Origin: Bianquea renquensis
Lineage (GTDB): Bacteria > Bacillota > Clostridia > Lachnospirales > Bianqueaceae
DNA length: 12,894 nt
Assembly (NCBI RefSeq): GCF_014384895.1
Contig: NZ_JACRSQ010000047.1
Coordinates: 1 to 12,894, forward strand
Direction of reading: 5' to 3'
Part shown: one piece after another, positions 1 to 6,514 of the stretch
Position numbering within the stretch: position 1 is the first letter of the stretch
Layout: each line of letters starts with the position of its first letter
Notes under the pieces: model-generated
The model's input: only the letters and a program-made list of their open reading frames with translations
Told to the model about the DNA's origin: nothing
Databases searched by the model: none
Made by a program: the position numbers and the translations under genes

Positions 1-118
1 GACTACTACACCGCAAGGTGCGTTACCTGTTAAGTTGATTGAACCGCCGTGTACCGAACGGTACGCACGGTGGTGTGAGAGGTCGGTAGGCGAAATAATC
101 GCCTACCTCCTACTCGAT
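1..118 (+). mobile_element. Group II intron, 3' end only (end of domain IV, domains V and VI)
   Basis: This is the tail of a group II intron; its ribozyme core and any reverse transcriptase lie left of the window. Domain V fits positions 41-74, exactly 34 nt. Positions 43-50 pair fully with 67-74 (one G-U), 51-55 pair with 60-64 around a GAAC loop, and a two-base GC bulge lies at 65-66, as in canonical domain V. Domain VI follows: 85-93 pair perfectly with 99-107 around an AATAA loop, 80-82 pair with 109-111, and 77-79 pair with 113-115, leaving A112 bulged. A112 is seven bases from the proposed 3' splice site after T118, the expected branch-point position, and the intron ends in AT (family rule: AY). 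Intron class cannot be assigned from this part. The call rests on secondary structure worked out by eye. Confidence 0.87.
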
Positions 119-129
119 TTGATGGGAAA

Positions 130-148
130 GTCCGCCGGGGAGGCGGAC
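130..148 (-). terminator. Hairpin after the 157-453 minus-strand gene, probable terminator
   Basis: GTCCGCC (130-136) and GGCGGAC (142-148) form a perfect 7-bp GC-rich stem with a five-base loop. Read on the minus strand it lies 8 nt beyond the stop codon of the small gene and is followed by TTTCCCATC, a poor T-tract. The intron end is only 11 bp beyond the stem, so the insertion may have displaced part of the original T-tract. Confidence 0.5.
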
Positions 149-156
149 CGAGATCT

Positions 157-453
157 CTATTGGGCATTCTGTGAGTCCACTGACGGCGAATTTTTAAGCC
201 GGTGAAGCAAAAAAAGTGTGGCCAGCAGCAAGAGCAAAAGGGGGGTGAGAATGCGAATCGGCAGTGAAAAGGAGTGAGGGGTATCCTGAACCGTATATAC
301 GGATGTATCCAAAAAGACAGCTGGCTTTGAATGCGCAGCGCGGGTGCCGGCATTTCGCTTTTGTGAAATTTTCATATGTTTACAGTGACGGACTTTCTGA
401 CAGCAGCGGGGCTGACCCTTGACAGAGACTTTGCGCTTATGAGTAGTTTTCAT
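157..453 (-). CDS. Hypothetical small basic protein with a C-terminal membrane segment (98 aa)
   Basis: I do not recognise a family. The N-terminal 45 residues are rich in Lys, Arg and His and include a Cys-Cys pair. Residues about 68-86 form a leucine-rich hydrophobic stretch (TPLLLLLLATLFLL) that could span a membrane, followed by a short polar tail. That layout would give a single-span, tail-anchored or small secreted-type peptide. The case for a real gene is its signals: GGAAGGAGG lies just upstream of the ATG at good spacing, a promoter fits immediately before that, and a hairpin follows the stop. The composition is odd and the reading frame could still be fortuitous; a structured RNA from the same promoter is an alternative. 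It is divergent from the sugar-transport operon and convergent with the intron tail. Confidence 0.45.
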   Translation of the reverse strand: MKTTHKRKVSVKGQPRCCQKVRHCKHMKISQKRNAGTRAAHSKPAVFLDTSVYTVQDTPHSFSLPIRILTPLLLLLLATLFLLHRLKNSPSVDSQNAQ

Positions 454-479
454 GCAGAATCCTCCTTCCCATGAAGATC

Positions 480-508
480 ATTATAGTATAAATTGACGGG
501 AAAGTCCA
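480..508 (-). promoter_or_regulatory. Sigma-A-type promoter for the 98-aa minus-strand ORF
   Basis: On the minus strand a perfect TATAAT (480-485) lies 17 bp downstream of TGGACT (503-508, four of six matches to TTGACA). Transcription would start about 20 bp before the ATG, just upstream of the AGGAGG ribosome binding site. Not tested beyond motif matching. Confidence 0.5.
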
Positions 509-560
509 GGGGTTCCCATGAGCAAATTTGATTGAATCTTTGTGCATATTGGGGAAGAAT

Positions 561-589
561 TTGAGAAATAAGGATAAACAAACTGTAAT
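561..589 (+). promoter_or_regulatory. Sigma-A-type promoter of the sugar ABC transporter operon
   Basis: TTGAGA (561-566) and TGTAAT (584-589) each match the consensus hexamers at five of six positions, with the optimal 17-bp spacer. The predicted start, near 596, leaves a leader of about 90 nt before the first permease. The palindrome at 603-615 lies just downstream. Confidence 0.6.
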
Positions 590-602
590 CAATAAGAAAA
601 TA

Positions 603-615
603 TGGAATTATTCCA
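603..615. promoter_or_regulatory. Possible operator palindrome downstream of the transporter promoter
   Basis: TGGAATTATTCCA is an inverted repeat with 6-bp arms around a single central T. It would fall about +8 to +20 relative to the predicted start, a position suited to repression. Which protein would bind is unknown; YesN/AraC-type regulators usually prefer direct repeats, so a LacI-type or other repressor is as likely. Confidence 0.3.
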
Positions 616-685
616 CTACAAATCTCATAAAAAAATCGATATTATATCCATTGTAGACAAGTAAGAAAGGAATGGAGAATGTGAT

Positions 686-1627
686 ATGGAAGAAAGTGTA
701 AAAGCCAAATCTCTACATAAGAAAAGCAAGCGAGAAGGGTATATGATCTTTCTATATGCACTTCCGACGATTATTTTTGTGTTTATCTTCAGTTATTTAC
801 CTCTGCGGGGTTGGATCTATTCCATATACAATTATCAGCCAGGTCTGCCGATCAGCGAGTGTGAATTTGTCGGAATGAAGTATTTTACGAAATTATTTTC
901 CAACCCGGTCATGCGAATGAATCTATTTAACTCTCTTCGCAACACATTTGCTATGGTGGGATTGGGAATTTTGACATCACCGCTGCCCATGATCTTTGCT
1001 ATATTCCTATCCGAGATGCGGTCAAAGGGCTTTAAGAAATTTGTCCAGACCGTTACGACGATGCCCCATTTCATTAGCTGGATCATCATGTACTCTTTAG
1101 TATTTTCCATGTTGAACGTCAATAATGGATTTGTCAATACGCTGCTGGTTCAGATGGGCGTTATTGAGGAGCCGGTCAATTTTTTGGCGTCGCAGAAACA
1201 TGTGTGGATTACCATGAAGGGATACGAGCTGTGGAAAGAGCTGGGCTGGAGCGCAATTGTATATTTGGCAGCTATTGCCGGGATTGACCAGGAACTGTAT
1301 GAGGCGGCCATGGTCGATGGCGCGAACCGCCTCCAGAGAATCTGGCATATCACGGTTCCCGGAATGATTGAAACCTTCTTTGTCTTGTTGATCATGTCGC
1401 TGGGCAATTTCCTGAATACCGGCATGGAGCAGTATTATGTATTCCAAAATGCGATGAATAAAGATTACATTCAAGTCTTGGACCTCTATGTGTATAACAT
1501 TGGTATCGGAAATGGTCAGATCTCCTACGCCACTGCCATTGGAATTATGAAATCGTTGGTTGCCGTGATTATGTTCGGGTTTGTCAATTGGCTATCGAAG
1601 ACGGTTCGTGGTTACAGCATGTTTTAA
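686..1627 (+). CDS. Carbohydrate ABC transporter permease, LplB/YteP type
   Basis: Integral membrane subunit of a CUT1-type sugar importer. The 313-residue chain has about six hydrophobic segments (near 21-48, 87-109, 128-146, 187-201, 229-247 and 283-303). The cytoplasmic EAA loop, which docks the ATPase, is clear at residues 205-226 (YEAAMVDGANR then IWHITVPG). The basic N-terminus precedes the first membrane span, as usual for LplB proteins. The start ATG has a modest GGAATGGAG ribosome binding site. It is the first gene of an operon, 27 bp ahead of the second permease. No ATPase is encoded nearby; relatives of this family share a general MsmX-type ATPase, which I infer here. The exact sugar cannot be read from sequence; LplB/YteP relatives mostly move oligosaccharides, often uronate-containing. 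Confidence 0.93.
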   Translation: MEESVKAKSLHKKSKREGYMIFLYALPTIIFVFIFSYLPLRGWIYSIYNYQPGLPISECEFVGMKYFTKLFSNPVMRMNLFNSLRNTFAMVGLGILTSPLPMIFAIFLSEMRSKGFKKFVQTVTTMPHFISWIIMYSLVFSMLNVNNGFVNTLLVQMGVIEEPVNFLASQKHVWITMKGYELWKELGWSAIVYLAAIAGIDQELYEAAMVDGANRLQRIWHITVPGMIETFFVLLIMSLGNFLNTGMEQYYVFQNAMNKDYIQVLDLYVYNIGIGNGQISYATAIGIMKSLVAVIMFGFVNWLSKTVRGYSMF

Positions 1628-1654
1628 AATCCAATACTGGCAGGAGGCGGTTTT

Positions 1655-2539
1655 ATGAAACGAGAAGGCAACGATATTGTATTTCAGGTTGTGAACTATA
1701 TTATCTTCGGAATTTTTGCACTTATCTGTGTATACCCATTTTATTACATTGTGATAAATACCATCAGCGCCAATGACCTGGTGGACAAGGGAAAGATCGT
1801 ATTTTTCCCGAGAGGGATTCACTTCTCCAATTATGTCGACATGCTACAGCGAAATGGAATTGCCAGATCCGCGGTCGTTTCAGTTCTGCGCACGGTCCTG
1901 GGAACAGGTCTATCTGTGCTTGGCGCATCCTACATGGCCTTCTGTTTTACGAAACAGAAGATGTGGGCCAAAAAGTTCTGGTATCGGTTCGTCGTTGTCA
2001 CCATGTATTTCAGCGCGGGCATGATCCCTGTATATTTGAATATCAAGATGCTGGGCCTTTTGGACACATTTTGGGTCTACATCATCCCGGGCATGTTTCC
2101 GGTCTATAACATGATTCTGGTTAAGACCTTTATGGAATCGATACCGCCGTCGCTGGAAGAATCAGCGGAGATCGATGGCGCCGGGTTCCTGACGCGATAT
2201 TTCCGAATCGCGCTTCCCTTGAGTCTCCCGATCATCGCAACGGTTGCACTGTTCAGCATGGTGGGACAGTGGAACTCCTTCATGGATACACTCCTGTATA
2301 TCCGGGATTACAATTTATATACGTTACAGTATATCCTGTACGAATACTTAAATGAATCGGAGTCTCTAGCGCAGATGGCGCAAGAGGGCATGGATATGAG
2401 CAATGCGGCTCAGAATATGACGCCCACGTCCATGCGGCTGACGATTACCGTCATTGTGACTCTTCCGATTATGTTGGTCTATCCCTTCATGCAGCGCTAT
2501 TTTGTCGAGGGAATCATGATCGGCGCGGTCAAAGGATAA
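1655..2539 (+). CDS. Carbohydrate ABC transporter permease, YtcP/LplC type
   Basis: Second membrane subunit, pairing with the upstream permease to form the translocation channel. It has 294 residues with hydrophobic segments near 13-36, 73-97, 111-130, 139-157, 190-205 and 262-279. The EAA loop is at 167-188 (LEESAEIDGAG then YFRIALP), and the C-terminal VEGIMIGAVKG is the usual ending of YtcP/LplC proteins. A good ribosome binding site, CAGGAGG, lies before the ATG. The insertion near 232-258, rich in Glu, Met, Gln and Asn, lies between the last two membrane segments, as is common in this subfamily. Length and gene order (LplB, LplC, then binding protein) match the YtcP-type cluster. Start and family are secure; the substrate is unknown. 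Confidence 0.93.
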   Translation: MKREGNDIVFQVVNYIIFGIFALICVYPFYYIVINTISANDLVDKGKIVFFPRGIHFSNYVDMLQRNGIARSAVVSVLRTVLGTGLSVLGASYMAFCFTKQKMWAKKFWYRFVVVTMYFSAGMIPVYLNIKMLGLLDTFWVYIIPGMFPVYNMILVKTFMESIPPSLEESAEIDGAGFLTRYFRIALPLSLPIIATVALFSMVGQWNSFMDTLLYIRDYNLYTLQYILYEYLNESESLAQMAQEGMDMSNAAQNMTPTSMRLTITVIVTLPIMLVYPFMQRYFVEGIMIGAVKG

Positions 2540-2563
2540 GGTGACATATCTAGGAATTGGAAA

Positions 2564-2664
2564 AACCCCCAGCAAAACACCATTTACAGGGGTTGAGGGA
2601 ATATAGTAGTATGACATCTGTAGTTTTTATGCGGTAGTACTTTTCCAGATATTTCTCTGGAAAA
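2564..2664 (+). promoter_or_regulatory. Hairpin-bearing leader between permease genes and binding-protein gene
   Basis: The 158-bp gap before the binding-protein gene is long for an operon. It contains a weak stem (AACCCC 2564-2569 with GGGGTT 2589-2594) and a strong perfect 9-bp inverted repeat, TTTTCCAGA (2641-2649) and TCTGGAAAA (2656-2664), around a six-base loop. The second stem is 21 bp upstream of the ribosome binding site AGGAG (2686-2690). Family knowledge: binding proteins are made in excess of permeases, often through mRNA processing or a 5'-protecting stem. That role here is inference; an internal promoter is not excluded. Confidence 0.45.
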
Positions 2665-2697
2665 ATGCTATATATATTATCAGAGAGGAGATAGAAA

Positions 2698-4458
2698 ATG
2701 AAAGCAAGTAAGAAAGTTTTAACTCTTTTCTTGGCGGCTGCTATGGTGGTCAGCGCTTTTGCAGGCTGTTCTAAAGGAAACGATGAGAGCAGTTCCACGG
2801 CGAATGAGTCATCGCAGAGCAGCCAGGCGGGAGATTCAAGCACCGAACCAGCTGGGAATACAGGAGAGGTGACAACCCTCGACTACTACATTTCGACCAC
2901 AGCTGTCAGCGGTCCAGTAACGGGCTGGCTGGGTGACTATCTGAAGGAAAACGGATTGGCGTTGAACATTATCGCAGGCTCTGAGGAAAAGATGCAAGCA
3001 TACCTGGCTGGCGGCGATCTGCCGGATCTGATGTCATTTAATACATGGGATAGCGTGACAAAGGCTATTGCTGGCAAAATGCTGGTCAACCTTGACGAGC
3101 ACCTTGACAAGCTGCCCAACGTAACGGCGAATGTTCCGGAAGCCATTGAGTATACCCGCGATAACCGCAGCAATGGAACTGGAAATCTGTATGTAATCCC
3201 CTCATCCATAGGTGATTCCTATTTCCCGGTTGACACGGGTGTTTACTCCATCAATGTCCGCTGGGATATCTACGAGAAGATTGGCTGCCCGAAAGCGGAG
3301 ACTCTGGAAGACTTGATCCCCATCTTCAAGCAGATGCAGGAAGCCTATCCCGAGACAGAGGATGGAACGAAGACCTACGCCATGAACCTGTTTAGCAGCT
3401 GGGATGGAACCACGAAGATGGCGGCTGTAAACAATGTCATCACCACCCTGGGATACATGGAGAGTTTCTACCAGTATTTTGCCGACCTGAATCTGGAAAC
3501 CGGCGAGATCAATTCCATCTTTGACGATGACAGCACGTATCTGAGAGCGCTGAAATTCTTCTATCAATTGAACCAGGAAGGTCTGTTAGATCCCGATGCG
3601 ATCACCCAGACCTACGAGGCGGCAAAAGCAAAGGTTGACTCCGGCGCATATGTAGCCATCGGTTACGCTGGATACAAAGATGGCTTCAACACGCCAGAAC
3701 ATGTGGACGCAGACGAGCCTGTTGGATATATGCCCATCATCTTTGATGAGTACAAGGCTTGTGTTATCGGGGACGCGACGGTTGGTTCTACCAGAAACCA
3801 GCTGGGTATCAGCGCGGTATCCTCTAAGGTCGATGCTTGCCTCCAGTACATTAACCTGACGGCGGACTACGATGCTCTGTTGACTCTGAACAATGGCCCT
3901 CAGGGAGAACTGTGGGATATCAATGACGAAGGCGAAGTCTACGCCACAGAGAAGTACTGGGATTGCTACAACAGCAACGGCGGCAAGCTGACGCTGAGCA
4001 ACGGTGAGGAATTGCATCCTGGCTTCACCTACGAGTACGTCATTGCCAACACCCAGGCGCATCCCACCTACAATGTGCCCATTGGCATCGGAAACTGGCC
4101 GGATGTTATCGAGGGAACCCAGAAGAACAAATTGACGGAAGCTTGGTCTGACGACAATGACGGATATATGTTCCCCATCCAGAAGATGGAAGCGGAAGGC
4201 CGCGTTTACAAGCGTCCTCTGGCTCACACCTTGATGGAGACCACCCCCGACGATATCGCGCTGTTGCAGCAGGCCATCGCGCAGATCGTAATCCAGAACT
4301 CCTGGAAGATGGCGTACGCTAAGGATGAAGCGGAATTCAACAGCCTTTGGGATGATATGAAGACCCAGGCGGAAGCTCTGGATGTCCAGGAAGTTATTGA
4401 CTGGGCCACCGATTCCTGGAACAAAGGAATGGAAATCGCAAAGCAGTACGTAGAGTAA
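2698..4458 (+). CDS. Lipoprotein extracellular solute-binding protein, LplA/YtcQ type (586 aa)
   Basis: Membrane-anchored receptor that captures the sugar outside the cell and hands it to the two upstream permeases. Residues 1-24 are a lipoprotein signal peptide: MKASKK, a hydrophobic core, then the lipobox FAGC with Cys24 as the lipidated residue. A Ser/Glu/Asn-rich flexible linker (about 25-57) leads to a large acidic, aromatic-rich binding domain filling the rest. The length of nearly 590 residues is typical of LplA/YtcQ proteins and longer than the usual 400-450 of simple family-1 binding proteins, suggesting an oligosaccharide ligand (inference). The ATG is preceded by GAGAGGAG at seven bases. 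It is the last operon gene, followed by a large hairpin. No degradative enzyme for the sugar is encoded beside it. Confidence 0.93.
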   Translation: MKASKKVLTLFLAAAMVVSAFAGCSKGNDESSSTANESSQSSQAGDSSTEPAGNTGEVTTLDYYISTTAVSGPVTGWLGDYLKENGLALNIIAGSEEKMQAYLAGGDLPDLMSFNTWDSVTKAIAGKMLVNLDEHLDKLPNVTANVPEAIEYTRDNRSNGTGNLYVIPSSIGDSYFPVDTGVYSINVRWDIYEKIGCPKAETLEDLIPIFKQMQEAYPETEDGTKTYAMNLFSSWDGTTKMAAVNNVITTLGYMESFYQYFADLNLETGEINSIFDDDSTYLRALKFFYQLNQEGLLDPDAITQTYEAAKAKVDSGAYVAIGYAGYKDGFNTPEHVDADEPVGYMPIIFDEYKACVIGDATVGSTRNQLGISAVSSKVDACLQYINLTADYDALLTLNNGPQGELWDINDEGEVYATEKYWDCYNSNGGKLTLSNGEELHPGFTYEYVIANTQAHPTYNVPIGIGNWPDVIEGTQKNKLTEAWSDDNDGYMFPIQKMEAEGRVYKRPLAHTLMETTPDDIALLQQAIAQIVIQNSWKMAYAKDEAEFNSLWDDMKTQAEALDVQEVIDWATDSWNKGMEIAKQYVE

Positions 4459-4520
4459 AGCATAAGAAAGTTTAAGAAGTGGGGGCTGTCGTGAAATAGC
4501 GAATATGGCCCCAGATAGGT

Positions 4521-4594
4521 AAGAAGGAGACAGTCCCTTAGAAAATCAGGCTTTTTCGAGGCTCAGGATTTTTACAGGACTGTCTCCTTCTTTT
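4521..4594 (+). terminator. Long inverted repeat with T-tract, terminator of the transporter operon
   Basis: Positions 4521-4536 and 4577-4592 are a perfect 16-bp inverted repeat (AAGAAGGAGACAGTCC), with a further AAAATC/GATTTT pairing inside the 40-base loop, and end in TTTTA. It starts 62 bp after the binding-protein stop, so it is a natural transcript end. The large loop is unusual for an intrinsic terminator, so a small MITE-like insertion is an alternative. A weaker GGGGC/GCCCC stem (4482-4512) lies just before it. Confidence 0.6.
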
Positions 4595-4681
4595 AGAAGT
4601 CTCTGTATCAGGGCGGAAAATCCCCTTGTTTGGATTTTGAAAAGCGCTCCTAGTTTTGGATTTTATGATGTCGAAACCGAT

Positions 4682-4738
4682 GGTCTATCATGAGGTTCCA
4701 GCTGAATGCATACAGCATAAACACATGATAGACCTTTT
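4682..4738 (+). terminator. Second inverted repeat followed by TTTT
   Basis: GGTCTATCATG (4682-4692) and CATGATAGACC (4724-4734) are perfect 11-bp arms around a 31-base loop, followed by TTTTG. GAGGTTC (4692-4698) in the loop can also pair with GAACCTC (4755-4761), giving an alternative fold that overlaps the first by one base. No gene ends just upstream, so it may be a backup terminator or part of a non-coding element. Confidence 0.4.
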
Positions 4739-4798
4739 GTGCCGACTGATAGTTGAACCTCGGGAAGTTAATGTCCCTTCTTTTTTAAAGGATAAAAT

Positions 4799-4856
4799 GC
4801 AGAGGCAGGTGTGATCCGCAGAGATCACACCTGCCTCTGTGTAGAGCTATCTTTTT
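4799..4856. terminator. Third inverted repeat, strong hairpin, possible bidirectional terminator
   Basis: AGAGGCAGGTGTGATC (4801-4816) pairs perfectly with 4823-4838 around six bases; C4800-G4839 and a G-T pair extend it to 18 bp. On the plus strand a TTTTT run follows about 12 bp later; on the minus strand the stem is followed by ATTTTATCC and a T-rich stretch. It would stop transcription from either side before or after the repeat array. Confidence 0.55.
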
Positions 4857-4873
4857 CCCGACAGCTCCCTTTT
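4854..4873. repeat. Left copy of a short direct repeat flanking the 107-bp array
   Basis: TTTCCCGACAGCTCCCTTTT here matches TTTCCCGACAGCCCTTTT at 6497-6514 apart from a two-base indel, with the first 12 bases identical. The two copies bracket the array almost exactly. A related sequence in reverse orientation (GGGGGCTGTCGTGAAA) begins at 4481. Confidence 0.6.
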
Positions 4874-6456
4874 GCACGCTAGCGAGGTGAAGAAAGGCGA
4901 AGGCGGGCGTGCACATGGAGGCAAAATTCCGCCGGCAGCGTCAAAATAGCCAATCCGGCGGAGAAACAAGATTAAAAATGCACGCCGGCGAGGCGAGCAA
5001 CGGCAGCGGCCAGCGTGCACACGGAGACAAATTCCACGCCACCACCGTCGAAACAACCATGCCGGCGGAGAAACGGGATGAAAAATGCACGCCGGCAAAG
5101 GAAGAAAGGCAGAGACCAGCGTGTAAAAAGGAGGCAAAATCCCCGCCGGCAGAGTCGAGACGCCCGATCCGGCGGAGAAACAAGATTAAAAATGCACGCC
5201 GGTGAGGCGAAGAACGGTAGCGGCCAGCGGGCAAAAGGAGGCAAATTCCTCGCCGGCACCGTCGAAACGACCATGTCGGCGGAGAAACGGGATTAAAAAT
5301 GTACGCCGGTATGATGAAGAAAGCCAGCGGCCAGCGGGCAAAAGGAGGCAAATTCCTCGCCGCCATCGTCAAAACGATCATGCCGGCGGAGAAACAAGAT
5401 TAAAAATGCACGCCGGCAAAGCGGAGAACGGCAGCGGCCAGCGGGCAAAAGGAGACAAATTCCTCGCCGCCATCGTCAAAACGATCACGCCGGCGGAGAA
5501 ACGGGATGAAAAATGCACGCCGGTGAGGGAAGAAAGGCAGAGACCAGCGTGTAAAAAGGAGGAAAAATCCCCGCTGGCAGCGTCGAGACGCCCGATCCGG
5601 CGGAGAAACAAGATTAAAAATGCACGCCGGTGAGGCGAAGAACGGTAGCGGCCAGCGGGCAAAAGGAGGCAAATTCCTCGCCGGCACCGTCGAAACGACC
5701 ATGTCGGCGGAGAAACGGGATAAAAAATGCACGCCGGCGAGGCGAGCAAAGGCAGCGGCCAGCGGGCAAAAGGAGACAAATTCCTCGCCGCCACCGTCGA
5801 AACAACCACGCCGGCGGAGAAACAGAATGAAAAATGCACGCCGGCAAAGCGAAGAACGGCAGCGGCCAGCGTGCAAAAGGAGACAAATTCCTCCACGCCA
5901 TCGTCAAAACGATCGCGCCGGCGGAGAAATAGAATGAAAAATGCACGCCGGCGAGGCGAGCAACGGCAGCGGCCAGCGTGCAAAAGGAGACAAATTCCTC
6001 GCCGGCACCGTCGAAACAACCATGCCGGCGGAGAAATAGAATAAAAAATGCACGCCGGCGAGGCGAAGAACGGCAGCGGCCAGCGTGCAAAAGGAGATAA
6101 ATTCCTCCGCGCCACCGTCGAAACGACCATGCCGGCGGAGAAATAGAATAAGAAATGCACGCCGGCAAAGCGAAGAACGGTAGCGGCCAGCGTGCAAAAG
6201 GAGGCAAAATCCCCGCCGGCAGCGTCGAGGCGCCCGGTCCGGCGGAGAAACAGAATAAAAAATGCACGCCGGCGAGGCGAAGAACGGCAGCGGCCAGCGT
6301 GCACACGGAGACAAATTCCTCCACGCCACCGTCGAAACAACCATGCCGGCGGAGAAACAGAATAAAAAATGCACGCCGGCGAGGCGAGCAAAGGCAGCGG
6401 CCAGCGTGCAAAAGGAGGCAAATTCCTCGCCGCCACCGTCAAAACGATCACGCCGA
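4873..6456. repeat. Tandem array of about 15 GC-rich 107-bp units
   Basis: The landmark TGCACGCC (first copy TGCACGCT, fifth TGTACGCC) recurs at 4873, 4979, 5086, 5193, 5300, 5407, 5514, 5621, 5728, 5835, 5942, 6049, 6156, 6263 and 6370. Spacing is 107 bp every time except the first interval (106). The first unit is degenerate and the last one decays from about 6456. Each unit has two GC-rich inverted repeats separated by A-rich spacers (AAAAGGAG and the A-run before the next unit). Two second-half types occur: CTCGCCGCCACCGTCGAAAC-like, and CCCGCCGGCAGCGTCGAG-like in units 1, 3, 7 and 13. Because 107 is not a multiple of three, each unit is read in a different frame from its neighbour, and no frame gives a regular repeated peptide at unit spacing, so I treat it as non-coding. 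There are no spacers between units, so it is not CRISPR. Confidence 0.92.
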
Positions 6457-6496
6457 CGAGCAGTCTTCCAAATATATGTAGGAGCAGGAAGATCCC

Positions 6497-6514
6497 TTTC
6501 CCGACAGCCCTTTT
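6497..6514. repeat. Right copy of the short direct repeat flanking the array
   Basis: TTTCCCGACAGCCCTTTT matches the left copy at 4854-4873 with a two-base deletion. It is followed at once by a 14-bp perfect palindrome, TTTCCTATAGGAAA (6514-6527). It lies about 40 bp beyond the last recognisable repeat unit. Confidence 0.6.

Larger units (their letters stand above)
4459..4856. other. Gene-free interval holding three large inverted repeats
   Basis: I find no credible protein gene in this stretch. It holds the three hairpins listed separately plus an imperfect direct repeat containing TTTGGATTTT (near 4649-4659 and 4674-4685 region). Its ends carry related sequences in opposite orientation, GGGGGCTGTCG.GAAA at 4481 and its complement ending near 4869, so the interval could be a small inserted element rather than a plain spacer. 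Confidence 0.45.

Noticed and set aside
3586..4227. 213-codon minus-strand frame inside the binding-protein gene
   Set aside because: It is antisense to a clear lipoprotein gene and has no family motifs; long antisense frames are expected in GC-rich codon patterns.
5378..6451. A 357-codon open frame on the minus strand through the repeat array, and several overlapping frames of 100-265 codons
   Set aside because: All three minus frames are open because the unit lacks stops on that strand. The frame shifts at each 107-bp unit, so the translation only repeats every three units, and it is an unlikely mix rich in Arg, Phe, Pro and Cys with no convincing ribosome binding site.
4873..6456. CRISPR array
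   Set aside because: Repeats are directly adjacent with no unique spacers, the unit is 107 bp, and no cas genes are present.
4873..6456. Integron attC array
   Set aside because: No cassette ORFs lie between the repeats, and the attC core sites are not seen.
4979..6476. Series of 34-35 codon plus-strand ORFs starting MHAGEA in successive units
   Set aside because: Some units have a TAA that closes the peptide, but others lose it by single changes and run on in other frames. The nearest GGAG is about 17 bases from each ATG, and differences between units are not mainly synonymous.
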